DNA of 61,555 bases from JANQLU01 sp964434955 (GCA_964434955.1 CAYSXI010000010.1:1-61555); one strand, 5' to 3'. Counted from the stretch's first letter, positions 1 through 8,056 are shown. Numbers and translations: made by a program. The notes: generated by a model from the letters alone, not told the origin.

Positions 1-416
1 GTGGGTTCACCGCGGTCATTGTGAGCGAGCGTTAGGCCCAAAGCCTTCAAATAGCTCGGCTTGCCGAAATCTTCCGAGCGCCAATCCATCCAGTTGCGAA
101 ACGCATAGCGACCCGTCAGGAAAGCGCCGCGCGTCGGTGCGCAAACAGAATGGGAGTAGTACTGAGTCAAGCGAACGCTTTCGCCGGCCAGTTTGTCCAT
201 GTTGGGCGTTGGTGATTTGGAATCTTGCTCGGGCTGGTTGAAGCCGGGCTGATTCCAGCCCATGTCGTCGGCAAGAATGAAGATGATATTGGGGCGACTT
301 CCACGAACATGGTTCGCAACGTTTCCGTCCGTGGCCAAAGCTGCGTTAATCAGCGTCGAGACTGACAAGAAACAGCAAAACGAAAAGAAGATGGAAGTTT
401 TAAATCCGCGGAGCAT
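1..416 (-). CDS. Sulfatase, N-terminal part (cut by window start)
   Basis: A sulfatase of the alkaline-phosphatase superfamily, which removes sulfate esters from glycans or similar substrates, probably in the periplasm. From the ATG at 416 the translation shows a hydrophobic signal peptide, then the metal-binding start RPNIIFILADDMGWNQPG and further on the signature CAPTRGAFLTGR. The Cys of C-x-P-x-R is the residue converted to formylglycine in this family. Only about 138 codons are inside the window; family members are usually 450 or more residues, so the C-terminal part lies to the left of position 1. It is transcribed away from the next gene, leaving about 255 bp of divergent non-coding DNA. 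The exact substrate cannot be told. Confidence 0.93.
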   Translation of the reverse strand, partial: MLRGFKTSIFFSFCCFLSVSTLINAALATDGNVANHVRGSRPNIIFILADDMGWNQPGFNQPEQDSKSPTPNMDKLAGESVRLTQYYSHSVCAPTRGAFLTGRYAFRNWMDWRSEDFGKPSYLKALGLTLAHNDRGEP

Positions 417-671
417 CGGGTTTCTCGTGGCAACTTGAAAGTGATCTAAAGGTAGTTTGGAAATTATCTTAGTCCCGGACAGCCCGACTGGCCACTCATT
501 CATGAGTCCCGGCAGATGACGTTTTCTTTCCATCTCGCCGGTTCATCCATGGCCGGACTTGCCGAGCCCTTGATTTAATTTCGTGTTGGGATTCGGTATG
601 ATCGTGGTTTCCGACAAAGAATCCTTTCTTTCAAAAGAACGGCGTCGCCTACTTCACGTGAGATCTCGTCC

Positions 672-1259
672 ATGAATCCGATTTTGAATCGCAATCTATA
701 TTTCGTCAAAGAGCATGTTGGTATGTTTAAGGCCGCCAACAATTTTGACATCCTTGATCCCGAAACGGGCGAAGTCATTTTGCATTGCCGTGAAGAAAGA
801 CTTGGCTTTATTACGAAGATGCTTCGGTTTACCGACTACAAGCGGATGACTCCATTTCACGTCGAGATCAAGATTCCCAATGGGGAAACGTTGGTGCACA
901 TCAAACGTGGGATTTCACTTTTCCTTTCCAAGGTCGATGTGCTCGATCAGAACGAAACACGAATTGGCGGTTTCAAACAGAAGTTGTTTTCAATCGGTGG
1001 CGCATTCAAAGTGCTTGGGGCGGACGACTCACCGCTTTGTGATCTCAAGGGCAAGTGGACCGGTTGGAGCTTCAAGTTCATGGCGGGCGACAATGAGCTG
1101 GCTTCCGTTTCAAAAAAATGGGCCGGGCTTGGCAAAGAGTTGTTTACCAGTGCCGATAATTACATCCTGCAGATTTCAGATCAGGTTCCTGCCGATCAAC
1201 CCGTTCGCCAGTTGATTCTTGCAGCCGTCATGTGCATCGACTTGGTCTTGAAAGAATGA
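672..1259 (+). CDS. LURP-one-related / phospholipid-scramblase-like protein
   Basis: 195 residues without signal peptide or clear membrane span. The pattern matches the LURP-one-related (tubby/scramblase-like) fold: an opening NRNLYFVKEHVGMFKAANNF, a strand pair around DILDPETGEVILHC, a central KWTGWSFKF, and a hydrophobic C-terminal helix ending in AAVMCIDLVLKE that would fill the beta-barrel. Family members are thought to bind lipids or sit at membranes; the bacterial role is unknown. It stands alone between a divergent sulfatase and a downstream oxidoreductase 212 bp away. The start at 672 has only a weak upstream GAG-type ribosome site. The family call is by pattern recognition and is moderately sure. 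Confidence 0.65.
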   Translation: MNPILNRNLYFVKEHVGMFKAANNFDILDPETGEVILHCREERLGFITKMLRFTDYKRMTPFHVEIKIPNGETLVHIKRGISLFLSKVDVLDQNETRIGGFKQKLFSIGGAFKVLGADDSPLCDLKGKWTGWSFKFMAGDNELASVSKKWAGLGKELFTSADNYILQISDQVPADQPVRQLILAAVMCIDLVLKE

Positions 1260-1471
1260 TCGATCGTTCCTCGTCAACTTGGCGCATGAAATGAGGGCTA
1301 CGGCTCGAACGACGGTTTTCGGCGCGGCGTGAGGCCTGCAAAAGCGGGCTGGGACGGAAGAGACGCGTGCGCGCTTTCCGAACCGAATCCGGGAAATTAT
1401 ATTGTCTCGCAGGCCGTTCGTTGCGTTTGCCGCAAGATTGCCCTCCCCATCATTCAGGAATTGGTTTTCCC

Positions 1472-3805
1472 ATGAAGCTCATCATTTCGTTGCTCTGCGC
1501 CATGTGCGTTCTGTTGGTTTCCGGAAGCGAGCATGATTCTGGAACACCCGTGTCGTTGTTAGCAGACGGACAATCGATCGCCGAACAGGAAGTGAAACCG
1601 GACCTGGTTCTGCTGGAAGCCGAGGCATTCGATTCGTTTGGCGGCTGGGTGAACGATCAGCAGTTTATGGACTTGATGGGCTCCCCTTTTCTACTTGCCC
1701 ATGGAATGGGCAAGCCAGTCGAGGACGCGAAAACGAAAATCAAGTTTTCCAAGGCAGGAAAGTACCAGGTCTGGGTTCGGACTCGCGATTGGGTCGCGCC
1801 CTGGAAGGCGTCGGGTGCGCCAGGTCGATTCCAGTTGATTATCAATGGGACTACCTTGAAAACGACTTTCGGCACCGAAGGTGAAAAATGGCATTGGCAG
1901 AAGGGCGATTTGGTTGAAGTCAAACGCGAAACGGAAATTGCACTTCACGATTTGACCGGATTTGAGGGCCGCTGCGACGCGATCTTATTTTGCGACGATC
2001 CAACGTGGTCGCCTCCCAATGACGCGAAGACGTTGACGCCTTTGCGCCGTCAATGGCTGGGCTACCCAGTCGAACCGGAAGACGTTGGTCAATTCGATTT
2101 AGTGGTTGTGGGCGGCGGCGTGGCTGGAACGGCGTCGGCGGTTACCGCGGCGCGACAGGGCTTGAAGGTTGCGTTGATCCAGGATCGACCCGTACTCGGC
2201 GGCAATAGCAGTTCCGAAGTCCGTGTTTGGCCTGAGGGCCACGTCAATCAGCGGCCCTATCATCGGGTCGGTGATGTGGTCATGGAGATCGTGCCGAAAA
2301 AGAAAGCCGATTCCAAGAATGCTCAAGCCGCCGACGTATTTGATGACGATCGAAAACTTCGCGTCGTCAAGAACGAGCCTAACATCACTTTGTTCATTGA
2401 ATACCGAATGAACCAGGCCAAGGCAAATCGGGGTAGCATTGAATCGGTCACATGCCAGCACGTTCGCAATGGCCGCCGAGTATTGATTCGCGGCAAGACG
2501 TTTTTGGACAGTACCGGGGATGGCTCCTTGGGATACCTGGTGGGAGCGGATTTTGAGCAGACCGCCAAGGGGCATATGGGAGCCAGCAATCTTTGGAACA
2601 TCAAATGCCTGTGCACGGACAAAGATCCTTTGTCGTCGGAAGTGGCTGCCGCTTGTGAGTTGGCGACGTTTCCTAGATGCCCGTGGGCGGTGGATTTAAC
2701 GGACAAACCATTCCCGGGACGCAAGTCGGGACCGCAGGAGTTCAAAGCGGGAACCAGTGGACAGCCGATCAGTCTTGGCAATTGGTTTTGGGAAAGCGGC
2801 TTTGATCGCGACCCCATCAAGGACATGGAAAGGGTCCGCGATCAGAATTTTCGCGCGGCTTACGGTGCATGGGATGCAATCAAAAACGTCGAGAAGCGTT
2901 ATCCGGCACATCGCTTGAACTGGGTTGCTTACATCGCCGGCAAGCGAGAGTCACGGCGACTACTGGGCGACGTGATTCTGACAGGCGAACATCTTCGAGA
3001 CGGAAAGAAATTCAAAGACGGCTGTTTCCCTTGCACTTGGGGCATCGATACTCATTTTCCCGACAAGCGTTACGCACAGGGACATGAGGGAGACGAATTC
3101 ATCTCGGACTACACGCGTGGCAAAGGATATGAATACGTTGGGCCTTACTGGGTTCCTTATCGTTGTCTTTATAGTCGAAACATCAACAACTTGTTCATGG
3201 CGGGCCGTGATATTAGCACGACACATGAGGCCCTCGGTGCGGTGCGCGTCATGAAAACGACTGGAGCCATGGGCGAGATTGTCGGGATGGCCGCTGCGAT
3301 TTGCGCCAAGCATCAATGCCGACCCCGAGATGTCTATACGAAATACCTCGACGATTTGAAGTCGCTCATGAAAAAGGGAGCGGGAAAACCGGATCCGATC
3401 TCGGCAGATCAGAATGGCGCATTCCGATTGAAAGGCGCTCGCGCCAAGATCCGCGGCAAAGCACTCCGCTACGAAGCCGATCAAAACTGCCTGGGTTATT
3501 GGCGCAACGCCGGCGATTTCGCCGAGTGGACGATCGAAGTGGAAAAAGCTGGGACCTTTGAGATCTCCGCCACCTATTCCTGTCATCGTGATCATGCGGG
3601 CGGGCAGTTCGAACTGGAGGTTGGCCAGGACTTCGCGATGAAACATCAAATCGCCAATACGGGCGGTTGGAAACCTTTTAATACGACTCAACTGGCGACA
3701 GTTGACCTCCCAGCCGGGAAACATGTGATCGCAATCTACAACCGTAAAAAAGATGGCCCGCTTATGAAACTTCGATCGATCGCCATCACGCCCAAAGACG
3801 AATAG
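1472..3805 (+). CDS. Secreted FAD-dependent oxidoreductase with flanking beta-sandwich domains
   Basis: About 777 residues from the ATG at 1472, chosen because it begins a typical signal peptide (MKLIISLLCAMCVLLVSG); the open frame extends further upstream without such features. Residues about 25-195 look like a carbohydrate-binding or galactose-binding-like beta domain (LVLLEAEAF, GKYQVWVRTRDW). A Rossmann FAD motif follows near residue 208 (VVVGGGVAGTASA), with the second signature RPVLGGNSSSEV, typical of the FAD_oxidored (PF12831) family. Residues about 660-777 form another sandwich domain (GTFEISATYSCH, LPAGKHVIAIYN). Such proteins are common in planctomycetes and may act on sugars or other polymers outside the cytoplasm, but no substrate is known. 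It is followed 99 bp later by a small secreted protein. Confidence 0.85.
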   Translation: MKLIISLLCAMCVLLVSGSEHDSGTPVSLLADGQSIAEQEVKPDLVLLEAEAFDSFGGWVNDQQFMDLMGSPFLLAHGMGKPVEDAKTKIKFSKAGKYQVWVRTRDWVAPWKASGAPGRFQLIINGTTLKTTFGTEGEKWHWQKGDLVEVKRETEIALHDLTGFEGRCDAILFCDDPTWSPPNDAKTLTPLRRQWLGYPVEPEDVGQFDLVVVGGGVAGTASAVTAARQGLKVALIQDRPVLGGNSSSEVRVWPEGHVNQRPYHRVGDVVMEIVPKKKADSKNAQAADVFDDDRKLRVVKNEPNITLFIEYRMNQAKANRGSIESVTCQHVRNGRRVLIRGKTFLDSTGDGSLGYLVGADFEQTAKGHMGASNLWNIKCLCTDKDPLSSEVAAACELATFPRCPWAVDLTDKPFPGRKSGPQEFKAGTSGQPISLGNWFWESGFDRDPIKDMERVRDQNFRAAYGAWDAIKNVEKRYPAHRLNWVAYIAGKRESRRLLGDVILTGEHLRDGKKFKDGCFPCTWGIDTHFPDKRYAQGHEGDEFISDYTRGKGYEYVGPYWVPYRCLYSRNINNLFMAGRDISTTHEALGAVRVMKTTGAMGEIVGMAAAICAKHQCRPRDVYTKYLDDLKSLMKKGAGKPDPISADQNGAFRLKGARAKIRGKALRYEADQNCLGYWRNAGDFAEWTIEVEKAGTFEISATYSCHRDHAGGQFELEVGQDFAMKHQIANTGGWKPFNTTQLATVDLPAGKHVIAIYNRKKDGPLMKLRSIAITPKDE

Positions 3806-3904
3806 CCGGCTAAAGATGTCCGATTTTTCGACGTCTCGTCGTTTTTGGGAACCAAAAGCGGCGTTCGGCGATCAAACGATTGTTCGTTCTATAGGAGCCG
3901 TTTG

Positions 3905-4477
3905 ATGTATCGATTGCTAAAAGCTTTTTGTGCCGTTTTACTTTTTGTATTGGCCTGTCCAAACTCGAGCGAAGCTCAGGATGGAAAAGCAGATGCTGCA
4001 CAGAATTCCGACCAAGTCCAACTGGTTGCGGTTTTGCAAAAAGGAAACGAGCTCAGTCGCATCATCCTCTATATCCACAACTCCGGTGATGAAGCATTTG
4101 AATTCGAAACGGGAGCCCGTGGTGGTCCTGGCAGCTTGGACGACGGTTTTCGATTTGAGAACAAACAAGCCAAGCCCGAAAAGAAACGTCCTGGCCGCTT
4201 GCGGGTCATTGGTTCGGCCCCGACGGTAATTCCTGATTTTGTATTCAAACATAACCAGGGGCGAATCCGTCTTTGCCCACCCGCCTTGTCGGGACCGACG
4301 AAACGAGCGATGCGGCCCGCCAGTTTTCGAGTGGCTTCGGGGCAACGCCGAATGTATTGCAGCTTCAGTGTTCCAACCGACCAGGTCACCGGCGACTTTC
4401 TGGAGGTGAGGCTGGTCATTGACAAAGAAACGGAATTGCAGGCAAGCAAAATCGAAAGAAGTGTCATCGTCAGGTAA
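3905..4477 (+). CDS. Small secreted protein of unknown function
   Basis: About 190 residues. The start at 3905 is preferred over upstream in-frame starts because an AGGAG ribosome site precedes it and a signal peptide follows at once (MYRLLKAFCAVLLFVLAC, probable cleavage after NSSEA). The mature part is rich in beta-type segments (QLVAVLQKGNELSRIILYIH, ASFRVASGQRRMYCSF) and could be a single Ig-like or sandwich domain. No catalytic motif is visible and I do not recognise the family. It lies between the FAD oxidoreductase and a small membrane protein on the same strand, so co-transcription is possible but not shown. Confidence 0.75.
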   Translation: MYRLLKAFCAVLLFVLACPNSSEAQDGKADAAQNSDQVQLVAVLQKGNELSRIILYIHNSGDEAFEFETGARGGPGSLDDGFRFENKQAKPEKKRPGRLRVIGSAPTVIPDFVFKHNQGRIRLCPPALSGPTKRAMRPASFRVASGQRRMYCSFSVPTDQVTGDFLEVRLVIDKETELQASKIERSVIVR

Positions 4478-4561
4478 AGTTTTTGAATCACCGCCCGTTT
4501 GGCAGGTTAACAAGTTCCAACGAGAACGGTTTGAGGTGAACCCGAAATTGGACCCTTCGCT

Positions 4562-5017
4562 ATGTTCACTGCCTTTCTTCTCTGCAATGCCTTTGCCACC
4601 TTTTATCTGGTCGGTTTGATTTGGCTGGTGCAGTGCGTCCACTATCCACTTTTTCGATTGGTGGGCGAGGGCGGGTTTGCCGAGTATCAAAAACGGCATC
4701 AACTCTGGATTTCTTTTGTCGTTGGACCGCCCATGTTGATCGAGGCGTTGACGTCCGTCTTGGTGTTGTTTTTCCTGCCCAGCTATGAGCTTATATGGTT
4801 GCATTCGGTTGGAATCGGACTGGTCTTCGTCATTTGGTTGTCCACCGGGTTTGTCCAGGTTCCCTGTCATGCCAAGCTGGAAAAGGGTTTTGATCCCATC
4901 GCCCACCGCCGCCTCGTGCGGACCAACTGGATTCGCACCATCGCCTGGACGCTCCGAGGAATCTTGATGATTTATCTAATCATGGCATCTTTCGATTTAA
5001 TCGAAAATTATGGTTAA
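4562..5017 (+). CDS. Four-helix integral membrane protein of unknown function
   Basis: 151 residues with about four hydrophobic segments: near 3-24 (FTAFLLCNAFATFYLVGLIW), 50-72, 78-97 and 125-145. Short polar loops carry conserved-looking residues: QCVHYPLF, EYQKRHQLWISFVVGPPML, VPCHAKLEKGF. The His and Gln residues at the membrane edge recall small bacterial families of the DUF1772 kind, but I cannot confirm this. The gene sits 84 bp after a secreted protein and 64 bp before a DUF1499 protein on the same strand, suggesting a small envelope-related operon closed by the terminator near 5611. Confidence 0.75.
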   Translation: MFTAFLLCNAFATFYLVGLIWLVQCVHYPLFRLVGEGGFAEYQKRHQLWISFVVGPPMLIEALTSVLVLFFLPSYELIWLHSVGIGLVFVIWLSTGFVQVPCHAKLEKGFDPIAHRRLVRTNWIRTIAWTLRGILMIYLIMASFDLIENYG

Positions 5018-5081
5018 GGGGCCGCCAGGCGGGCGGTTTTTGCGAGTTGGGGCGTCCGTTGTTGAAAACTGGCGGAGATTG

Positions 5082-5576
5082 ATGGCGAAATCGCGTTTCA
5101 TTCGAGTATCTCGGTGGTTGGCCATGGGCCTGACCTTGATCGTGATTGTAATTGGATTCATGCTCATGCGAGCGAGCAGTTATTCATCTGAAATGCCGGA
5201 AGGTCTGGGGGCTGTCGAAGGTCAATTGGCTCCGTGCCCGAATTCCCCAAACTGCGTTTCCACCACGGCCGAGAGCGGGGACTCGCACTACATCGAGCCG
5301 ATCAAGTTCTCCGGATCGACCAAAGACGCCCTTGCGAAGATCAAGGAAGCACTGGACAAGATGTCACGAGTCTCAATTGCCGATGAGCGAGGCAACTACC
5401 TGCGAGCTGAGGCCAAGAGTCTGATGTTCGGATTCATCGATGACGTTGAGTTCCTGGTTGACGAAAAAAGCCAGCAGATCCATTTTCGCTCCGCGTCTCG
5501 TGTCGGCTACGGAGACTTCAATGCCAATCGCAAGCGAATGGAAAAATTTCGCTCGATCTTCGAAGGCGACAACTAG
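5082..5576 (+). CDS. DUF1499 family protein, membrane-anchored
   Basis: About 164 residues from the ATG at 5082, which has a good GGAG site 7 nt upstream; a longer reading from 5010 would overlap the previous gene and lacks support. Residues 11-30 are one transmembrane helix (WLAMGLTLIVIVIGFMLM). The outer part carries the DUF1499 hallmarks CPNSPNCVSTTA and, near the end, FRSASRVGYGDFNANRKRM. The family is widespread, small and of unknown function. It is the last gene before a strong terminator hairpin at 5611-5632. Confidence 0.88.
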   Translation: MAKSRFIRVSRWLAMGLTLIVIVIGFMLMRASSYSSEMPEGLGAVEGQLAPCPNSPNCVSTTAESGDSHYIEPIKFSGSTKDALAKIKEALDKMSRVSIADERGNYLRAEAKSLMFGFIDDVEFLVDEKSQQIHFRSASRVGYGDFNANRKRMEKFRSIFEGDN

Positions 5577-5610
5577 CGGCTTTCCCGTTTCTTGAACTCG
5601 CTAAGTCCGT

Positions 5611-5632
5611 CGCCGATCGGTCGGCGTTTTTT
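5611..5632 (+). terminator. Rho-independent terminator after the DUF1499 gene
   Basis: A perfect 6-bp stem CGCCGA/TCGGCG with a TCGG loop is followed directly by six T residues, 34 nt after the stop codon at 5576. It separates the upstream envelope genes from the riboswitch region. Confidence 0.85.
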
Positions 5633-5737
5633 GAGTGCTTTGATCCGTTAGGAACTTATTCGCGGATTTTCCCAAAACGAATTTGACTTGGGGTCGGTTT
5701 CGTAACAGGTTTTAGTATGGATGAAGATGGGGCTCAC

Positions 5738-5833
5738 GAGAGTTCCCTGAAAAGGCAAACCGGCCGTAAGGTCGGGACGCAAAGCTATGGGTCCGCGAAA
5801 GCGGATCGCCAGGCTGCCAATGGAGAACTTCTC
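5738..5833 (+). promoter_or_regulatory. Cyclic di-GMP-I riboswitch (GEMM-I aptamer)
   Basis: The core follows the GEMM-I consensus closely: AAAAGGCAAACC, a 6-bp hairpin CCGGCC-GTAA-GGTCGG with a GNRA loop, then GGGACGCAAAGCTATGG, a second hairpin GGTCCGC-GAAA-GCGGATC, and the 3' block GCCAGGCTGCC. Outer strands GAGAGTTC (5738-5745) and GAACTTCTC (5825-5833) pair with one bulge to close the aptamer. The nucleotide equivalent to Vc2 G20 is G, which predicts c-di-GMP rather than cGAMP specificity. Just downstream, GTTGACCG (5838-5845) and CGGTCGAC (5862-5869) form an 8-bp stem with one G-U pair, perhaps part of the expression platform, but no T tract follows. The first convincing gene downstream starts at 6349. 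Class identity is firm; the on/off direction is not readable. Confidence 0.95.
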
Positions 5834-6125
5834 ATTTGTTGACCGGTGTTGCTTCGCATCTCGGTCGACGCAGCTTATTGTGAGCGTATATGGTGCGTTT
5901 CCTGTGGAATCCTACTGTTCGAACTGCCCTTAAGCTAGTTTCCTGCCCCTCGTTTCTCGCCGTCTACCAGGTCTTTGACTTTTTCTTGTGCGATCGAGAT
6001 CGCCATTTTGAAACTCCGTCAAGACGCGCTTTGCAACTTCTTAAATCGGCGACTCTGTCCAGGAAATGGCCTGACAGTCTAATGGTTCCTGCATTCTTGG
6101 GAAATGGAATTGACGGACGCGACTA

Positions 6126-6255
6126 ACCGGACACAGCCAGACGGCAAAGCGCACCCATCTGTGGTGCAAAAGTGTTCGAGCGTTGGCGCGCGAGTCCTGG
6201 GGTTTCGCCAATGCAATCGGCTGCGCAACGATAGGGCTGCGCAGATTCGTCCGGT
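6126..6255 (+). ncRNA. Candidate structured RNA element, four-way junction
   Basis: Four complementary segment pairs can form at once. A closing stem ACCGGAC (6126-6132) pairs with GTCCGGT (6249-6255). Inside it are hairpins GCACC/GGTGC (6151-6155/6163-6167), GCGTTGGCG/CGCCAATGC (6180-6188/6206-6214, one G-U) and CTGCGCA/TGCGCAG (6221-6227/6238-6244). The arrangement is nested and uses about 56 of 130 nt. I do not recognise a known riboswitch class. It could be a novel leader element, a processed small RNA, or chance; only covariation could decide. Confidence 0.35.
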
Positions 6256-6289
6256 CAACGCTGAATGAGTTTTCTTGAGGCATTCCGCA

Positions 6290-6311
6290 GAACCTGACTT
6301 GATTCAGGTTC
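6290..6311 (+). promoter_or_regulatory. Perfect hairpin upstream of the 6349 start
   Basis: GAACCTGA (6290-6297) and TCAGGTTC (6304-6311) form an 8-bp stem with a 6-nt loop. It ends about 30 nt before the ribosome site GAGGTGA of the gene at 6349. No T tract follows, so it is not a terminator; it may protect the mRNA or affect translation. Confidence 0.45.
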
Positions 6312-6348
6312 AGCGAGGAATCCTATCCATTGAAATGAGGTGACTCAC

Positions 6349-7131
6349 ATGAAAACTTTGACCACTTTGATGTTGGCCACAGCGTTGATCGCGGTGCTTG
6401 CTCCGGAAACGGAGGCGCAACGGCGAATTCGCGGTACGCGAGGCGACGACGTGCTCGTGAAGAAAGCAAAATCCGGCGAAGCGATGATCGCGCAGCGCTA
6501 TGATCTCGCGGGAACCGGAGCGACGGGGCCCAACGGCGAAACGCTTCGAGCCGACGACCCTTCGGATCCGATCAATGACTTTTGGACCGCCTACTGGGTT
6601 GGCCCGTTTCGCGACAAGCCGACGCAAATGATCGGGCGTGGCGGAGCCGATCAGTTTGTCATTGAAACCTATATCTCGGGCAAGCCTGCCGTCGTTTTAC
6701 AGCACGTTGGAGACGATGGTTTGATCGATTGGGCAGGCGTCGCGGGCGAAAACGATTATGTCCACGATCACTGGGTTGAGTTCTTCGGGATCGTCGTCAT
6801 TCGAGACTTCAATCAGGAGGACGGAGACACCTTGGAAGTTCGAGGCCACACGGTTGCCCTGCGATCCCTGAAAGTCATCGGCGGGAATACATACGTGGTG
6901 GTTCAATCTCAACAGGGGAATGGCGGTGGTGCCCACGATGAAGATGTACTCGGCTATATCGAGATTCAAAATGCGGAGCTCAGTGAGGATGACATCACCT
7001 TCACGCATACGACCGACGGCGTTGTCGACACAGCTGAGCAATTCTCTCGATTGGTGTTTTACAACGAGTTCGTCAGCTGGTGGGTCGAGCGACGAGGCTA
7101 TCGTCGACCATTCTGGCGGTTCTGCTGGTAG
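6349..7131 (+). CDS. Secreted protein with RTX-like calcium-binding motifs, riboswitch-linked
   Basis: 260 residues. The start at 6349 is set by a strong GAGGTGA site 5 nt upstream; the earlier in-frame ATG at 6340 overlaps that site. A signal peptide runs to about residue 26 (MKTLTTLMLATALIAVLAPE). The mature part contains pieces typical of haemolysin-type RTX regions: RGTRGDDVL, IGRGGADQFV and RDFNQEDGDTLEVRGH, though not a regular nonapeptide array. It is the first gene downstream of the c-di-GMP riboswitch and is followed by its own strong terminator, so it is probably a monocistronic c-di-GMP target. An extracellular matrix or adhesion role is inferred from this regulation and from the RTX resemblance; no enzyme motif is seen. 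Confidence 0.8.
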   Translation: MKTLTTLMLATALIAVLAPETEAQRRIRGTRGDDVLVKKAKSGEAMIAQRYDLAGTGATGPNGETLRADDPSDPINDFWTAYWVGPFRDKPTQMIGRGGADQFVIETYISGKPAVVLQHVGDDGLIDWAGVAGENDYVHDHWVEFFGIVVIRDFNQEDGDTLEVRGHTVALRSLKVIGGNTYVVVQSQQGNGGGAHDEDVLGYIEIQNAELSEDDITFTHTTDGVVDTAEQFSRLVFYNEFVSWWVERRGYRRPFWRFCW

Positions 7132-7184
7132 GTTCCCTGAATTCCAGTTGAATCGGGAATTTCGTTTAAACTTTTAATTGAGGA

Positions 7185-7216
7185 AAAAACCCCGGATTGT
7201 ACGATCCGGGGTTTTT
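7185..7216 (+). terminator. Strong Rho-independent terminator
   Basis: A perfect 13-bp inverted repeat AAAAACCCCGGAT / ATCCGGGGTTTTT with a 6-nt loop, 54 nt after the stop at 7131. The A and T runs make it usable in both directions, but only the upstream + strand gene needs it. Confidence 0.95.
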
Positions 7217-7288
7217 CATTGATTCCAGGCGTCCGTCGAACGTTATCATCAAATCGTTGACGAATCTCATTCCAAGGAAGCATCATTC

Positions 7289-8056
7289 ATGCGTTCGAAG
7301 ATCATTCCCGGCTTGATTGGTTTTTTGGCGGAACTGAGCCACGCGCTTCGATTTTGTATCCTGGTTGCTACCGTTTCTCTGGCAGCCACTGCATCCAAAG
7401 CGCAAGACCCGGCCGAAGGCTACCGGATCAAAGTCAGTTATCTGCGGAAAGATGCTGATGGTGTCAATTCGAAACTCGAGGCATTCGAATCGGGGCAATC
7501 CGAACTTTCGAAGATTCAATATTCAATTGAAACGAATTCGATTGAAGACTCGGAAGAATCCAGGCCAAGGATTGAGATCGTGGCCCCGGACGACTTCGAA
7601 TTCAAGCCATTGATGGAGTTGGTTTCCCGCTTTGTTCAGCAAAAATTTGAGTTGATTGAAATTAAGGCGGTTGAAGGATTGCAATGGGAAGTGTTCGAAC
7701 CAGGACGTTTCGAGTCAATTCGTCGGCGTCGGAAAACCGCGGTCCTTTCATTGATGGCAGACTTATGTCCCGGTTGCCGCAAGCTTCGGAACAGCCTCTG
7801 GGAAAGCAAGAAGGTGTTGAAGGAACTGGCCGATCGGGACGTGGTGCTTCTTGTCGGAAATGCGGCGTACTTGAAGGGTCTCAAGGAATTCACCAAGAAG
7901 GAATTTGATCAGAAACTGCCGGCATTTGTGATTTCCTGTCCCGGAATGGGTGAGGCCCCAGAGATTCTGAAAGGGATTCCCAGTGAAGAAGCGGCGCTGA
8001 AGGCAATCAAAGAAAAGCTCCCCGCAAAATCCAAAAAAGAAAAACGCCAACGTTGA
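7289..8056 (+). CDS. Secreted thioredoxin-fold protein with CPGC motif
   Basis: 255 residues with an N-terminal hydrophobic segment (about 22-36, LRFCILVATVSLAATAS) that is probably a signal peptide, preceded by an unusually long polar start. Residues about 40-145 are not recognised. From about 150 the sequence turns into a thioredoxin-like unit: strand AVLSLMADLCPGCRKL with Cys160-Pro-Gly-Cys163, then helix and strand RDVVLLVGNAAY, and LPAFVISCPG where the family often has the cis-Pro loop. This resembles the C-terminal domain of DsbD-type reductases and suggests thiol redox activity outside the cytoplasm. The tail KSKKEKRQR is highly basic. An AAGGAAG site precedes the ATG. Partner proteins are unknown. 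Confidence 0.75.
   Translation: MRSKIIPGLIGFLAELSHALRFCILVATVSLAATASKAQDPAEGYRIKVSYLRKDADGVNSKLEAFESGQSELSKIQYSIETNSIEDSEESRPRIEIVAPDDFEFKPLMELVSRFVQQKFELIEIKAVEGLQWEVFEPGRFESIRRRRKTAVLSLMADLCPGCRKLRNSLWESKKVLKELADRDVVLLVGNAAYLKGLKEFTKKEFDQKLPAFVISCPGMGEAPEILKGIPSEEAALKAIKEKLPAKSKKEKRQR

Larger units (their letters stand above)
5834..6348 (+). other. Long leader between riboswitch and secreted-protein gene
   Basis: About 515 nt without a gene I can support. A short open frame at 5890-6126 has no ribosome site and an unconvincing composition. The stretch holds the expression-platform stem at 5838-5869, a possible multi-branched RNA at 6126-6255, and a hairpin at 6290-6311 near the ribosome site of the next gene. 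An internal promoter would be an alternative to one continuous leader. Confidence 0.5.

Noticed and set aside
2960..3724. 254-codon - strand frame inside the FAD oxidoreductase gene
   Set aside because: Fully overlapped by a gene with clear FAD motifs; no independent support.
3938..4906. 322-codon - strand frame opposite two small envelope genes
   Set aside because: The + strand genes have signal peptide, membrane helices and ribosome sites; the antisense product has no recognisable pattern.
5683..5718. TTGACT plus TAGTAT as promoter for the riboswitch transcript
   Set aside because: The spacer is 24 bp, far from the 16-18 bp a sigma70 promoter needs.
5890..6126. Open frame of 78 codons between riboswitch and the RTX-like gene
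   Set aside because: No ribosome site, no domain-like pattern, and it lies inside a leader with better evidence for RNA structure.
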